Shown piece after piece: positions 7,212 through 14,772 of a stretch of DNA of 64,000 nucleotides (its first letter is position 1; every line of letters starts with the position of its first letter). The notes under the pieces were generated by a model. It ran no database searches. It was not told the DNA's origin and saw nothing but the letters and a program-made list of their open reading frames with translations. The translations under genes and the position numbers were made by a program. The stretch comes from Comamonas phosphati (GTDB taxonomy: Bacteria; Pseudomonadota; Gammaproteobacteria; Burkholderiales; Burkholderiaceae_C), in NCBI RefSeq assembly GCF_014637085.1, contig NZ_BMEU01000008.1:1-64000 (forward strand). Direction: 5' to 3'.

Positions 7212-8218
7212 TTGGCCTGGATCATGGGCGCCGTGCCGGTGCTGTGGTCTTCCAGCGCGGGGCGGCGTGCATAGCGCTGGGCCAGCACGGCGCAGACCAT
7301 GAGCTGGATCTGGTGGAACAGCATCAGCGGCAGCACGATGGCGCCGACCGAGGCGGCGGGAAAGAGCACGTTGGCCATGGGAATGCCGCTGACCATGCTC
7401 TTCTTGGAGCCGCAGAACACCAGGGTGATCTCGTCTTCCTTGTTGAAGCCCAGGCGGCGGGCGCCCCAGGTGGTGAGGGTGAGCACGACGGCCAGCAGGA
7501 TGCAGCACAGCACGATCAGGCCGATCAGGGCGGGCACGGGCGTCTGCTGCCACAGGCCGCTGATCACCGCGGCGCTGAAGGCAGAATAGACCACGAACAG
7601 GATGGAGCCCTGGTCCACCAGCTTGACGATGGCCGCGCGGCGCTGCAGAAAGCCGCCGATCAGGGGGCGCATCAGGTGGCCGACGACAAAGGGCAGCAGC
7701 AGCTCCATGGCAATCTTGCCCACGGCGTGCAGGGCATCGCCGCTTCCGGCATTCCTGTTCAGCAGAATGCCCACCAGGATGGGCGTGACCAGAATGCCCA
7801 GCAGCGTCGAGGCCGAGGCGCTGCACACGGCTGCCGGTATGTTGCCACGCGCCATGGAAGTGAAGGCGATGGCCGACTGCACGGTGGCCGGCAGGGCGCA
7901 CAGGAAGAGTACGCCCGTGTACATCTCGGGCGTCACCAGCGGCGAGAGCACGGGGCGCAGCGCCCAGCCCAGGATGGGGAACATCACGAAGGTGGCCACG
8001 AAGATCCACACATGCAGCTTCCAGTGGCCTATGCCCGCGAGGATGGCCTGGCGCGAGAGCTTGGCCCCGTGCAGGAAGAACAGCAGGCTCACGATGCCGG
8101 TGGTGATGTGTTGCACATAGCCGGCGAAGGCGCCCGAGGCCGGCACAAGGCTGGCGAGCACCACGACGGAGATCAGCGCCAGGGTGAAGTTGTCAGGAAG
8201 AAAACGGGGGCGGGACAT
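7205..8218 (-). CDS. Bile acid:sodium symporter (SBF/BASS) family transporter
   Basis: A 337-residue inner-membrane protein with about ten hydrophobic segments. Family landmarks are present: GIVSLLFFLHGAKLSR near residue 42, FLCALPATVQSAIAFTSMARGN near residue 105, and DEITLVFCGSKKSMVSGIP near residue 265, the paired crossover motifs of the YfeH/SBF-like branch. Known of the family: Na+-coupled uptake or export of organic anions; the substrate here cannot be read from sequence. A LysR regulator lies divergent, 119 bases away, and probably controls it. Confidence 0.88.
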   Translation of the reverse strand: MSRPRFLPDNFTLALISVVVLASLVPASGAFAGYVQHITTGIVSLLFFLHGAKLSRQAILAGIGHWKLHVWIFVATFVMFPILGWALRPVLSPLVTPEMYTGVLFLCALPATVQSAIAFTSMARGNIPAAVCSASASTLLGILVTPILVGILLNRNAGSGDALHAVGKIAMELLLPFVVGHLMRPLIGGFLQRRAAIVKLVDQGSILFVVYSAFSAAVISGLWQQTPVPALIGLIVLCCILLAVVLTLTTWGARRLGFNKEDEITLVFCGSKKSMVSGIPMANVLFPAASVGAIVLPLMLFHQIQLMVCAVLAQRYARRPALEDHSTGTAPMIQANR

Positions 8219-8337
8219 GGCTGGGATTCAAAGCTGGAAAACAGGACAAGTCTGAGGACCTGCGGCTGCTGCGTATTGGACACGCTTTGCATTCAAAAGA
8301 GAAATGGATTTATTCGATAGTTTTATAATTTTCTCGT

Positions 8338-9264
8338 ATGAATGCGAGCCTGCGCCAATTGCGTGCCTTCGTGGCGGTGGCTGAAAGCAGCAGCTTCAGC
8401 CGCGCCGCCGATCTGCTAGCCCTGACCCAGCCGGCCGTGAGCCGCAATGTGACCGAGCTGGAGCTGCTGCTTGGCGTGCAGCTGCTGCACCGCACCACGC
8501 GCGAAGTGGAGCTGACCGAGGCCGGACGGCTGCTCTACGGCAACGTGACGCGCGTGCTGGAGGATCTGGATGCCTGTCTGCAGGAGGTGCAGGGCCTGGC
8601 CACGCAGCGCAAGGGCCGCGTCAGCGTGGCCAGCAGCCCTACGCTGTCGGCCAACCTGCTGCCGCAGTGCATTGCCCGTTGCCGGCAGCGGGCGCCGGGC
8701 GTGAGCCTCAAGCTGCTGGACCGCATCCAGAGCGATGTGCTGCAGAGCGTGCGCAGCGGCGAGGTGGATTTCGGCGTGGTCATCGACCCTTCGGAAAAGC
8801 AGGACCTGCACGCCCGGACGATTCTGACCGAACCGTTCTGCCTGGTCTGCCTGTCCTCGCATCCGCTGGCGCAGCGCGAGGAAGTGCATTGGGCGGAGCT
8901 GGCCGGCGCTTCCCTGGTGCTGCTCGACCATGCCTCGGGGAGCCGGCGCCTGATCGACGCTGCCTTGCAGGCCCATGGCGCCACGGCCTCGGTGGTGCAG
9001 GACGTAGGCCATACGGCCACGATCTACAGCATGGTGGAGCAGGGCCTGGGCCTGAGCGTGGTGCCGCAGCTGGCGATTCCGGCGGCCTGGAAGACGCAGC
9101 CTGCTGCAGAAGGCCAGGCGCCCGTTTTGGTCAGCCGCAAGCTGGTGCCCCAGGTGCAGCGCAGCATCATGCTGGTGCGCCGCCAGCACCGCGAGCTGTC
9201 GCCCGTGGCGCAGATGGTCTGGGACCTGATTGCCGAGGAGGCCAGGCAGCGGCTGGAGGTCTGA
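8338..9264 (+). CDS. LysR-family transcriptional regulator divergent from the SBF transporter
   Basis: A 308-residue LysR protein. The DNA-binding N-terminus MNASLRQLRAFVAVAESSSF, with LTQPAVSRNVTELELLLGVQ as recognition helix region, is followed by an effector domain (VSVASSPTLSANLLPQCIAR onward). The start codon directly follows a very AT-rich stretch (about 8308-8337) that probably contains the promoter. It faces the SBF-family transporter gene; the simplest reading is that it controls this transporter and itself. The ligand is unknown. Confidence 0.88.
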   Translation: MNASLRQLRAFVAVAESSSFSRAADLLALTQPAVSRNVTELELLLGVQLLHRTTREVELTEAGRLLYGNVTRVLEDLDACLQEVQGLATQRKGRVSVASSPTLSANLLPQCIARCRQRAPGVSLKLLDRIQSDVLQSVRSGEVDFGVVIDPSEKQDLHARTILTEPFCLVCLSSHPLAQREEVHWAELAGASLVLLDHASGSRRLIDAALQAHGATASVVQDVGHTATIYSMVEQGLGLSVVPQLAIPAAWKTQPAAEGQAPVLVSRKLVPQVQRSIMLVRRQHRELSPVAQMVWDLIAEEARQRLEV

Positions 9265-9291
9265 GGCTCCCGGCGTCTATTGTTCAGGAGC

Positions 9292-9597
9292 TCAGGGCCT
9301 GAGGACGATGCGCGAGTCGATCACCAGGCCCTGGGGCTGGGGTGCCACATAGACGGGCGGAGCCACGTACACCGGTTGTCCTTGGTAGTAGCCCCGGTCC
9401 TTGCACTTGCGCTTTTCCTTGTATTCGCCGTTTTCCTTCCACTTGCGCTCCACCTTGCACTGGCCGTCCCAGTACTCTTGCTTGCGCTCGCGTCGGTAAT
9501 GGTGGTCGTCATCGTCATCGTCGGCGTGGCTCAGCAGCGGCGCCATGGCCAGTGCGGCGGGAATGCAGATGGAAAGCAGGGCGAGAGTGCGCTTCAT
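9292..9597 (-). CDS. Small secreted basic protein, function unknown
   Basis: A 101-residue protein with a clear Sec signal peptide (MKRTLALLSICIPAALAMAP, cleavage likely after LLSHA). A run of acidic and His residues (ADDDDDDHHY) then follows, and a middle region of alternating charges with two Cys (GQCKVERKWKENGEYKEKRKC). The tail contains two VYVAPP/VYVAPQ repeats. The ATG at 9597 was chosen over one 30 bases upstream because it starts the signal peptide. It lies convergent to the LysR gene. The Asp/His cluster could bind metal, but that is only a suggestion. Confidence 0.65.
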   Translation of the reverse strand: MKRTLALLSICIPAALAMAPLLSHADDDDDDHHYRRERKQEYWDGQCKVERKWKENGEYKEKRKCKDRGYYQGQPVYVAPPVYVAPQPQGLVIDSRIVLRP

Positions 9598-9666
9598 TGT
9601 TCTATGGCGTGATTCAGGTATTCGCAAGCTTAACGCCTATGCACCGCCCATGCTGTATCAAATGAT

Positions 9667-10380
9667 TCACAGTGCCTTGATCAGCAGCACCAGGCCCGAG
9701 GCCACGGCAAAGACCTGAACGAACAGCCGCATGGCGCGGGCGTTGATGCGGGTATGCACATAGCGGCTGGCCACGGCGCCCAAGGCCAGGGCCGGCAGCA
9801 GCTGCAGGGCCGCGATCAGGTGCTGGGACTGCACCTTGCCCATCACCAGCAGCACGGCCAGGGAGATCAGCTCGCCCACCAGAAAGCACAGGGCGATGGT
9901 GGCCCGCATCTCGGCGGGCGGGCGGTGCTGGTAGGTCAGGGCCAGCGGCGGCCCGCCGATGCCGGTGGCGGTCTCGGTGATGCCCGTGACCAGGCCGGCC
10001 GCGAGAAAGGCCGCCAGGCCCGGCGCGAAGGCCGGCATGATCCAGGTGACCACGGCCGCGGCGATCGTGGACAGGCCCACGAACACGGCCAGGGCCTTGG
10101 GGCTGAGCACCAGCAGCACGGCCAGGCCGCCGAAGGTGCCGATGAGGCGTCCGGCGCTGATCCAGGCGGCGCCGCGTCTGTCCAGCGCATGGCGTTCGCG
10201 CCAGGCCACGTAGGCATTGAGCGGCAGCATCAGGATCAGCACGCATACGGGCAGCAGGTTGGGCTGCAGCATGGTCAGCACGGGGGCGACGATGAGCGCG
10301 AAGCCCAGGCCGCTGGAGCCTTGCACGAAGGAGGCGATGATGACCACGGCCGCCGTGATGAAGAGGTGCTCCTGGCTCAT
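9667..10380 (-). CDS. TauE/SafE-family membrane transporter
   Basis: A 237-residue membrane protein with about seven or eight hydrophobic segments. It has the internal repeat typical of the TauE/SafE (DUF81) family: GSSGLGFALIVAPVL near residue 22 and TGITETATGIGGPPLAL near residue 133. Known members export or import sulfur-containing anions such as sulfoacetate, sulfite or taurine, but many are uncharacterised. Its start overlaps the stop of the amidohydrolase gene by 4 bases (ATGA), so it is translationally coupled and probably handles a substrate or product of that pathway. It is the last gene of the LacI-controlled operon. Confidence 0.85.
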   Translation of the reverse strand: MSQEHLFITAAVVIIASFVQGSSGLGFALIVAPVLTMLQPNLLPVCVLILMLPLNAYVAWRERHALDRRGAAWISAGRLIGTFGGLAVLLVLSPKALAVFVGLSTIAAAVVTWIMPAFAPGLAAFLAAGLVTGITETATGIGGPPLALTYQHRPPAEMRATIALCFLVGELISLAVLLVMGKVQSQHLIAALQLLPALALGAVASRYVHTRINARAMRLFVQVFAVASGLVLLIKAL

Positions 10381-11816
10381 CGCAGATCGCTCCGCGCCGG
10401 GTACACGCTGCTGCCGGCCACCACGCGGCGGCGGTGTTCTTGCGCCGTGGGGTGCAGGCGCTGGATGGGGGCCTGGGCGATGGCGGCATGGGCCTTGTCG
10501 GCCACTTGGCGCATGAGCGCGCGAGCGTCCCAGTCCACGGGCCAGCCCTCGAACAGTCGCAGCCTGCCGTCCACGAAGCTGGCCACGATCTGGTCGCGCT
10601 GGGCCAGGCGCACCAGGTCCCAGGTCAGGTCCACGCTGGTGCACAGCTCGGGCGTGTCCACATCCACGATCAGGAAGTCGGCCTGCCGGCCTGCGGCGAT
10701 CTCGCCGATGCGCGCTCCGAGGCCGATGGCGCGTGCGCCTTCGTGCGTGGCGTGGTCCAGCCAGGTCCAGCCGCCGCCGCTGGAGGTGTCTCCGATCTGC
10801 ATGGCGAAAGCATACTTTTGCGCGGCCTCGGCCGCATCCAGCAGGCGGAAGGCGTCGCTGCGCGTGGAGTCGGTGCCCAGCGCAAAGCGTATGCCCATGG
10901 CCGCCATCAGCGTGGCCGGCGCCACGGCATTGCCCTTCCAGGCGCTGGCCACGGGGTTGTAGCTCACGGCCGTGTCCGTGTTCTTGAGCAGCAGCAGCTC
11001 GGCCGGCGTGACCAGGGTGCCGTGGGCGATCAGCGTCTGCGGGCCCAGGGCGCCCACGCTGGCCAGGTGTTCGAGCGGGCGCAGGCCGCGCGCGACCACG
11101 GAGCGCTCCACCGAGGCCAGGTGCTCGTTCACATGGGTCTGGAAGATGATGCCGGCTTCGGCGCACAGGCGCGCTACCGTGGCCAGCATGGCATCGCTGG
11201 CGGCTTCGGGAATCGAGATGGCCAGCGAGGGATGGACCAGCGCATGCGTGGCATAGTCGGCCATGAAACGCTGCGCCTGGGCCAGGATGGCTTGGCGCTG
11301 CCCGGCCGTGCTTTGGTTGCCGCCGTCATTGCAGATGATGCCCAGCACGCAGCGCAGGCCGGCGTCAGCCGTGGCGCTGGCGACGGCGCCGATCTCGCCC
11401 TTGGCGCGGGTGCCGGCGTCGCAGACCGTGGTGAAGCCGCCGCGCAGCGACTCCAGGGCCGCGAGCTTGGCGCTCTGGTAGACAAACTCGTCGTCCAGGC
11501 TCGATTCCAGCGGCACCCAGACGCGGCGGAAGATTTCGGACGGCTCGCCATAGGCCAGCGATTTGCCGAAGGCCTGCGTGAGGTGGTGATGGCCGTCGAT
11601 CATGCCCGGCATGATCAGCTTGCCGGGCAGGGCCAGAGCCGGAATATGGGCATAGCGCGCATCGAGCAGCGCGCGCGGGCCCACGTCCTTGAACCGGCCG
11701 TCTTCCATGAGCACGGCGTGGTCGGTGGCCAGGCCGTTCTTGAGCAGCACATATTGGGGATGCAGCAGCAGGGTGGCGGCCTGCAACTGCCGGGCATGTA
11801 GTTCTTCGGTATGCAT
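10377..11816 (-). CDS. Amidohydrolase-family deaminase (nucleobase or triazine-like substrate)
   Basis: A 479-residue metal-dependent amidohydrolase. It shows the HxH-type metal motif as MIDGHHHLTQ near residue 80, a metal His in QTHVNEH near 235, HGTLVTPAE near 275, and the Asp of ALGTDSTRSDAFRLLD near 325. These match the cytosine/guanine/TrzN-AtzB-like deaminase and chlorohydrolase branch. The frame is open far upstream in phase with other DNA, but homology begins at the ATG at 11816. It sits between an NCS2 nucleobase permease and a TauE-type transporter, so it probably deaminates a purine or pyrimidine-like ring. The exact substrate is not determined. Confidence 0.85.
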   Translation of the reverse strand: MHTEELHARQLQAATLLLHPQYVLLKNGLATDHAVLMEDGRFKDVGPRALLDARYAHIPALALPGKLIMPGMIDGHHHLTQAFGKSLAYGEPSEIFRRVWVPLESSLDDEFVYQSAKLAALESLRGGFTTVCDAGTRAKGEIGAVASATADAGLRCVLGIICNDGGNQSTAGQRQAILAQAQRFMADYATHALVHPSLAISIPEAASDAMLATVARLCAEAGIIFQTHVNEHLASVERSVVARGLRPLEHLASVGALGPQTLIAHGTLVTPAELLLLKNTDTAVSYNPVASAWKGNAVAPATLMAAMGIRFALGTDSTRSDAFRLLDAAEAAQKYAFAMQIGDTSSGGGWTWLDHATHEGARAIGLGARIGEIAAGRQADFLIVDVDTPELCTSVDLTWDLVRLAQRDQIVASFVDGRLRLFEGWPVDWDARALMRQVADKAHAAIAQAPIQRLHPTAQEHRRRVVAGSSVYPARSDLR

Positions 11817-11872
11817 AGGGTTCTCGTGGTGCCGGCGCTCCTGGCGGAGGCCGGATGCCGGGGCGGCAGTTT

Positions 11873-13219
11873 TCAGTGGCTGGGGGCTGCGCCGGCCTGA
11901 ACCGGCTTGTCCGTGGTGGCGTGAGGGCGCCAGACCTGGAAGATCAGGTTCAGCACCACGGCCGTCATGGCGCCCATGGCCAGGCCGTTGCCGAGAATGG
12001 GCTGCAGTGCCTTGGGAAACTGGCTGTAGATGCCGGGCACGAGGATGGGCAGCAGGCCCATGGTGAGCGCGCCGGCCAGCACATACATATTGCTGCGCTC
12101 GTGCAGGTCCACCTTGCGCAGGATATCGATGCCTATGGTGCCGATGATGGCGAACACCACCAGCGCCGTGCCGCTGACCACGGAGGCCGGGATGGCGTTG
12201 GCAAAGCGGCCCAGGGGCGCCAGCAGGGCCACGACGATCAGCAGGACGCCGGCCACCGCCGTGACATAGCGCGAGCGCACCTGGGTGGCGCGCACGATGC
12301 CGATGTTCTCGCCGCTGGTGATGATCATCGAGGTACCGAAGAAGCCGCCGAGCAGGGACATGATGGCGTCGCCGCGGATGGTGCGCGGCACCAGCGTGCG
12401 GGGCTCTTCCTTGCTGCCCACGATCTCGGCCACGGCCATGGTCTGGCCCGTGGCCTCCACCATGGAGATGACGCTGAACACCAGCAGCGGCACCGTGGCC
12501 GCCAGGTCGAAGGTGGGCATGCCGAAGGGCAGCAAGGTGGGCAGGCTGACCAGCGGGCCATTGGCCACGGCACTCATGTCCAACTGGCCCAGCAGCGCGG
12601 CCAGCGCCGTGCCGGCCACCAGGCCCAGCAACACGGAAAGCTGGCCCAGCATGCCCTTGAGCAGGCGCGCGAACAGCAGCGTGAAGGCGATGGTGGCCAG
12701 CGCCAGGCCGATGTGCATGGGGCTGGCGAAATCCGGCGTGCCGGGCTTGCCGGCAATGATGCCGCCATAGACCTTGAGCAGATTGATGGACACCAGCAGC
12801 AGCAGGGTGCCGATCACGATCTTGGGGAAAAAGCGCAGCAGCCGCGTGAATATGGGCAGCACCAGGAAATAGAACAGCCCCGTCAGGATCACCGCGCCGC
12901 AGGCCGTCTGCAGGTCGCGCTGCTGGGCAATGCCCAGAAACATGATGATGGGCGCACCGCCCGGCACCATCACAAACGGCAGCTTGGCACCGAGCCTGGC
13001 CGGCCCGAAGGACTGCAGCAGCGAGCCCAGGCCGCACATCAGAAAGGTGGCGCTGATCAGGTTGACCGTGAGCGCCGTCGAAAGGTCCAGCGCCTTGGCC
13101 ACCAGAAACACCGAGGTGATGGGAACGGCCGCCATGACCAGCACATGCTGAAGGCCGAACAAAAGCAGCTGGGGCAGCGGCAGCACGGTATCTACGTCGT
13201 GGTGTTCAGAGTCTGTCAT
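11873..13219 (-). CDS. NCS2-family nucleobase (uracil/xanthine/urate) permease
   Basis: A 448-residue polytopic membrane protein of the nucleobase:cation symporter-2 family. Landmarks are the N-terminal LLLFGLQHVLVMAAVPITSV, the GLGSLLQSFG loop, FVMVPGGAP, and the transport-site segment MVEATGQTMAVAEIVGSKEE with the family Glu near residue 260. Known substrates are xanthine, urate or uracil; the motifs alone do not decide. An earlier in-frame ATG at 13246 is possible, but neither start has a strong ribosome site. It is the first gene of the operon with the amidohydrolase and TauE-like genes. Two LacI-type operators lie upstream, the nearer one 41 bases before the start. Confidence 0.87.
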   Translation of the reverse strand: MTDSEHHDVDTVLPLPQLLLFGLQHVLVMAAVPITSVFLVAKALDLSTALTVNLISATFLMCGLGSLLQSFGPARLGAKLPFVMVPGGAPIIMFLGIAQQRDLQTACGAVILTGLFYFLVLPIFTRLLRFFPKIVIGTLLLLVSINLLKVYGGIIAGKPGTPDFASPMHIGLALATIAFTLLFARLLKGMLGQLSVLLGLVAGTALAALLGQLDMSAVANGPLVSLPTLLPFGMPTFDLAATVPLLVFSVISMVEATGQTMAVAEIVGSKEEPRTLVPRTIRGDAIMSLLGGFFGTSMIITSGENIGIVRATQVRSRYVTAVAGVLLIVVALLAPLGRFANAIPASVVSGTALVVFAIIGTIGIDILRKVDLHERSNMYVLAGALTMGLLPILVPGIYSQFPKALQPILGNGLAMGAMTAVVLNLIFQVWRPHATTDKPVQAGAAPSH

Positions 13220-13259
13220 GGGGTCAGCTTTTCTGAAGAAGGTCATGTTGCAAGGCTTT

Positions 13260-13276
13260 CCCAAATCGTTTTGGGT
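13260..13276. promoter_or_regulatory. LacI-type operator, proximal to the permease (one mismatch)
   Basis: CCCAAATCGTTTTGGG (13260-13275) is a near-perfect 16-bp dyad with a central CG, as bound by LacI/PurR-family proteins. It differs at one base from the second operator at 13338-13355. It lies 41 bases upstream of the permease ATG at 13219, where bound repressor would block transcription. Confidence 0.75.
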
Positions 13277-13337
13277 GAAGGCCGGAAAAACCGCCAAGCT
13301 GCACCTGAAAGATAGCGCACAGCACTGGCGGAACGGG

Positions 13338-13355
13338 ACCCAAAACGTTTTGGGT
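13338..13355. promoter_or_regulatory. LacI-type operator, perfect 18-bp palindrome
   Basis: ACCCAAAACGTTTTGGGT is a perfect palindrome with the central CG step typical of LacI/GalR/PurR operators. Its centre is 79 bp from the centre of the first operator, about 7.5 helical turns, a distance that could allow DNA looping. It lies 87 bases upstream of the divergent lacI-type gene, so autoregulation is likely. Confidence 0.8.
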
Positions 13356-13442
13356 CATGTGAGGTAGTATACGGAAACTTTGTATTTCCGGATGCGGGTT
13401 TCCACTGCATCCCTTGTTCAACCCATCCAAGGAGCTTTCGCC

Positions 13443-14468
13443 ATGGCTGTTTCGCCGCCTTCTCCGCGCATCACCATTTCCGATGTGGCGCGGCATGCGG
13501 GCGTGTCGGTCACAACGGTCTCGCATGCGCTCAACGGCCGCGGCCAGGTGGACCCGGCCACGCGCCGCAAGGTGGAGGAGACCGCTCGCACACTGGGCTA
13601 CCGGCCCAACCGCCATGCCCAGCGCCTGCGCACCGGGGGCTCGTCCATGATCGCGCTGATGTCCTCCATGCCGTTTGCGGTGGCAGGCGGCCCATCGCGC
13701 CTGGGCTTTTTGATGGAGGTGGCCTCGGTGGCGGCTTCGTCGGCGCTGGAGCGCGGCATGGCCATGGTGCTGGTGCCGCCGCTGGAGTCGGGCCAGTCGC
13801 CGCTGGACATCCTCGATGTGGACGGCGCCCTGATCATCGAGCCCTCCGCCGACGACGGCCAATTGGCCGACCTGGCGGCCCGCGGCCTGCCCGTGGTCTC
13901 CATAGGCCGGCCAGGCGGCGACGACCATGGTGCCGTGCCCTATGTGGACCTGCTGTCCGGCCCCACGGTGCACATGCTGCTTGAGCATCTGCGGGCCCGG
14001 GGGGCGCGCCAGATCGCGCTGGTGCTGGGCGCGGCGCGGCGTACCTCCTATGCCCAGGCGGAGCTGGCCTACCGGCAGATGGTCGATGCCAGCGGCATGG
14101 CGCATATCGCGCTGCGCCTGGACGAGGCCCGCGGCGAAGCCGGCGGCCGCGATGCGGCGCGGCTGCTGCTCGCGGCCCATCCGCAGATCGATGCCTTTCT
14201 GGTGCTGGTCGATGTTTTCGCCGTGGGCGTGGCCCAGCACCTGCAGCAGGCCGGCCTGCGCGTGCCCGAGGATGTGATGATCGCCACGCGCTACGACGGC
14301 ATACGGGCCCGCACCTGCGAACCGCCACTCACGGCCGTGAACCTGCATCTGGACCAGGTGGCGCGGCTGGCGATCGATCTGCTGTTCGAGCGGCTGCGCG
14401 GCAATGTCGACCGGCAGACGGTGCAAAGCCCCATGCCGGAGCTGGTGGCCCGGGCCTCGACGCGCTAG
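13443..14468 (+). CDS. LacI-family transcriptional regulator of the permease/amidohydrolase operon
   Basis: A 341-residue LacI-family regulator. The N-terminal helix-turn-helix is ITISDVARHAGVSVTTVSHA (residues 10-29), followed by the hinge helix region YRPNRHAQRLRTGG and a periplasmic-binding-protein-like effector domain. GGAG lies 8 bases before the ATG at 13443, which decides the start over an open frame further upstream. It is divergent from the NCS2 permease operon and two matching CG-centred palindromes lie between them. It therefore almost certainly controls that operon, with a nucleobase or its product as effector. The effector is inference. Confidence 0.9.
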   Translation: MAVSPPSPRITISDVARHAGVSVTTVSHALNGRGQVDPATRRKVEETARTLGYRPNRHAQRLRTGGSSMIALMSSMPFAVAGGPSRLGFLMEVASVAASSALERGMAMVLVPPLESGQSPLDILDVDGALIIEPSADDGQLADLAARGLPVVSIGRPGGDDHGAVPYVDLLSGPTVHMLLEHLRARGARQIALVLGAARRTSYAQAELAYRQMVDASGMAHIALRLDEARGEAGGRDAARLLLAAHPQIDAFLVLVDVFAVGVAQHLQQAGLRVPEDVMIATRYDGIRARTCEPPLTAVNLHLDQVARLAIDLLFERLRGNVDRQTVQSPMPELVARASTR

Positions 14469-14772
14469 CCGGGGGCGTGCGGGCTGTGGTGGCAAAAGGG
14501 GCGGCCCGGTTTCCCCTGCGTCGCGCGCTGAATCGGCGTGATGGAGGGATTGACAGGCCCATCTCCTATTGGTGGTGTAAACACTTTGCAACACTTTTGT
14601 GCGAGAGGGGCAGGTGAGCAATGATTTCGCGCATGCTCGGCCAAGCGCCGCGCATTGTCCGGGCATGATGGATGACAGGCCTTGCCAGATGTCCAAGGCA
14701 AGCCGCTTTACAAAGAAGAAATATTGGCGTCGCACAATGATGGTGCGTTCCAGTCCGACCATTTGTCCGTGT
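14469..14772. other. Intergenic region upstream of the RND efflux operon
   Basis: About 300 bases without a gene I can support. The frame of the downstream membrane-fusion gene stays open from 14599, but the peptide there has no family similarity. The region should hold the promoter of the efflux operon; I see no clear operator and no divergent regulator gene for the pump. Confidence 0.5.

Noticed and set aside
9667-11166. A 499-codon frame that seems to extend the TauE/SafE protein
   Set aside because: The extension reads the amidohydrolase out of frame. The real gene starts at the ATG at 10380, overlapping the amidohydrolase stop.
10377-13037. An 886-codon minus-strand frame that seems to fuse permease-region sequence to the amidohydrolase
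   Set aside because: The first 400 codons are an out-of-frame reading of the NCS2 permease. The real amidohydrolase starts at 11816.
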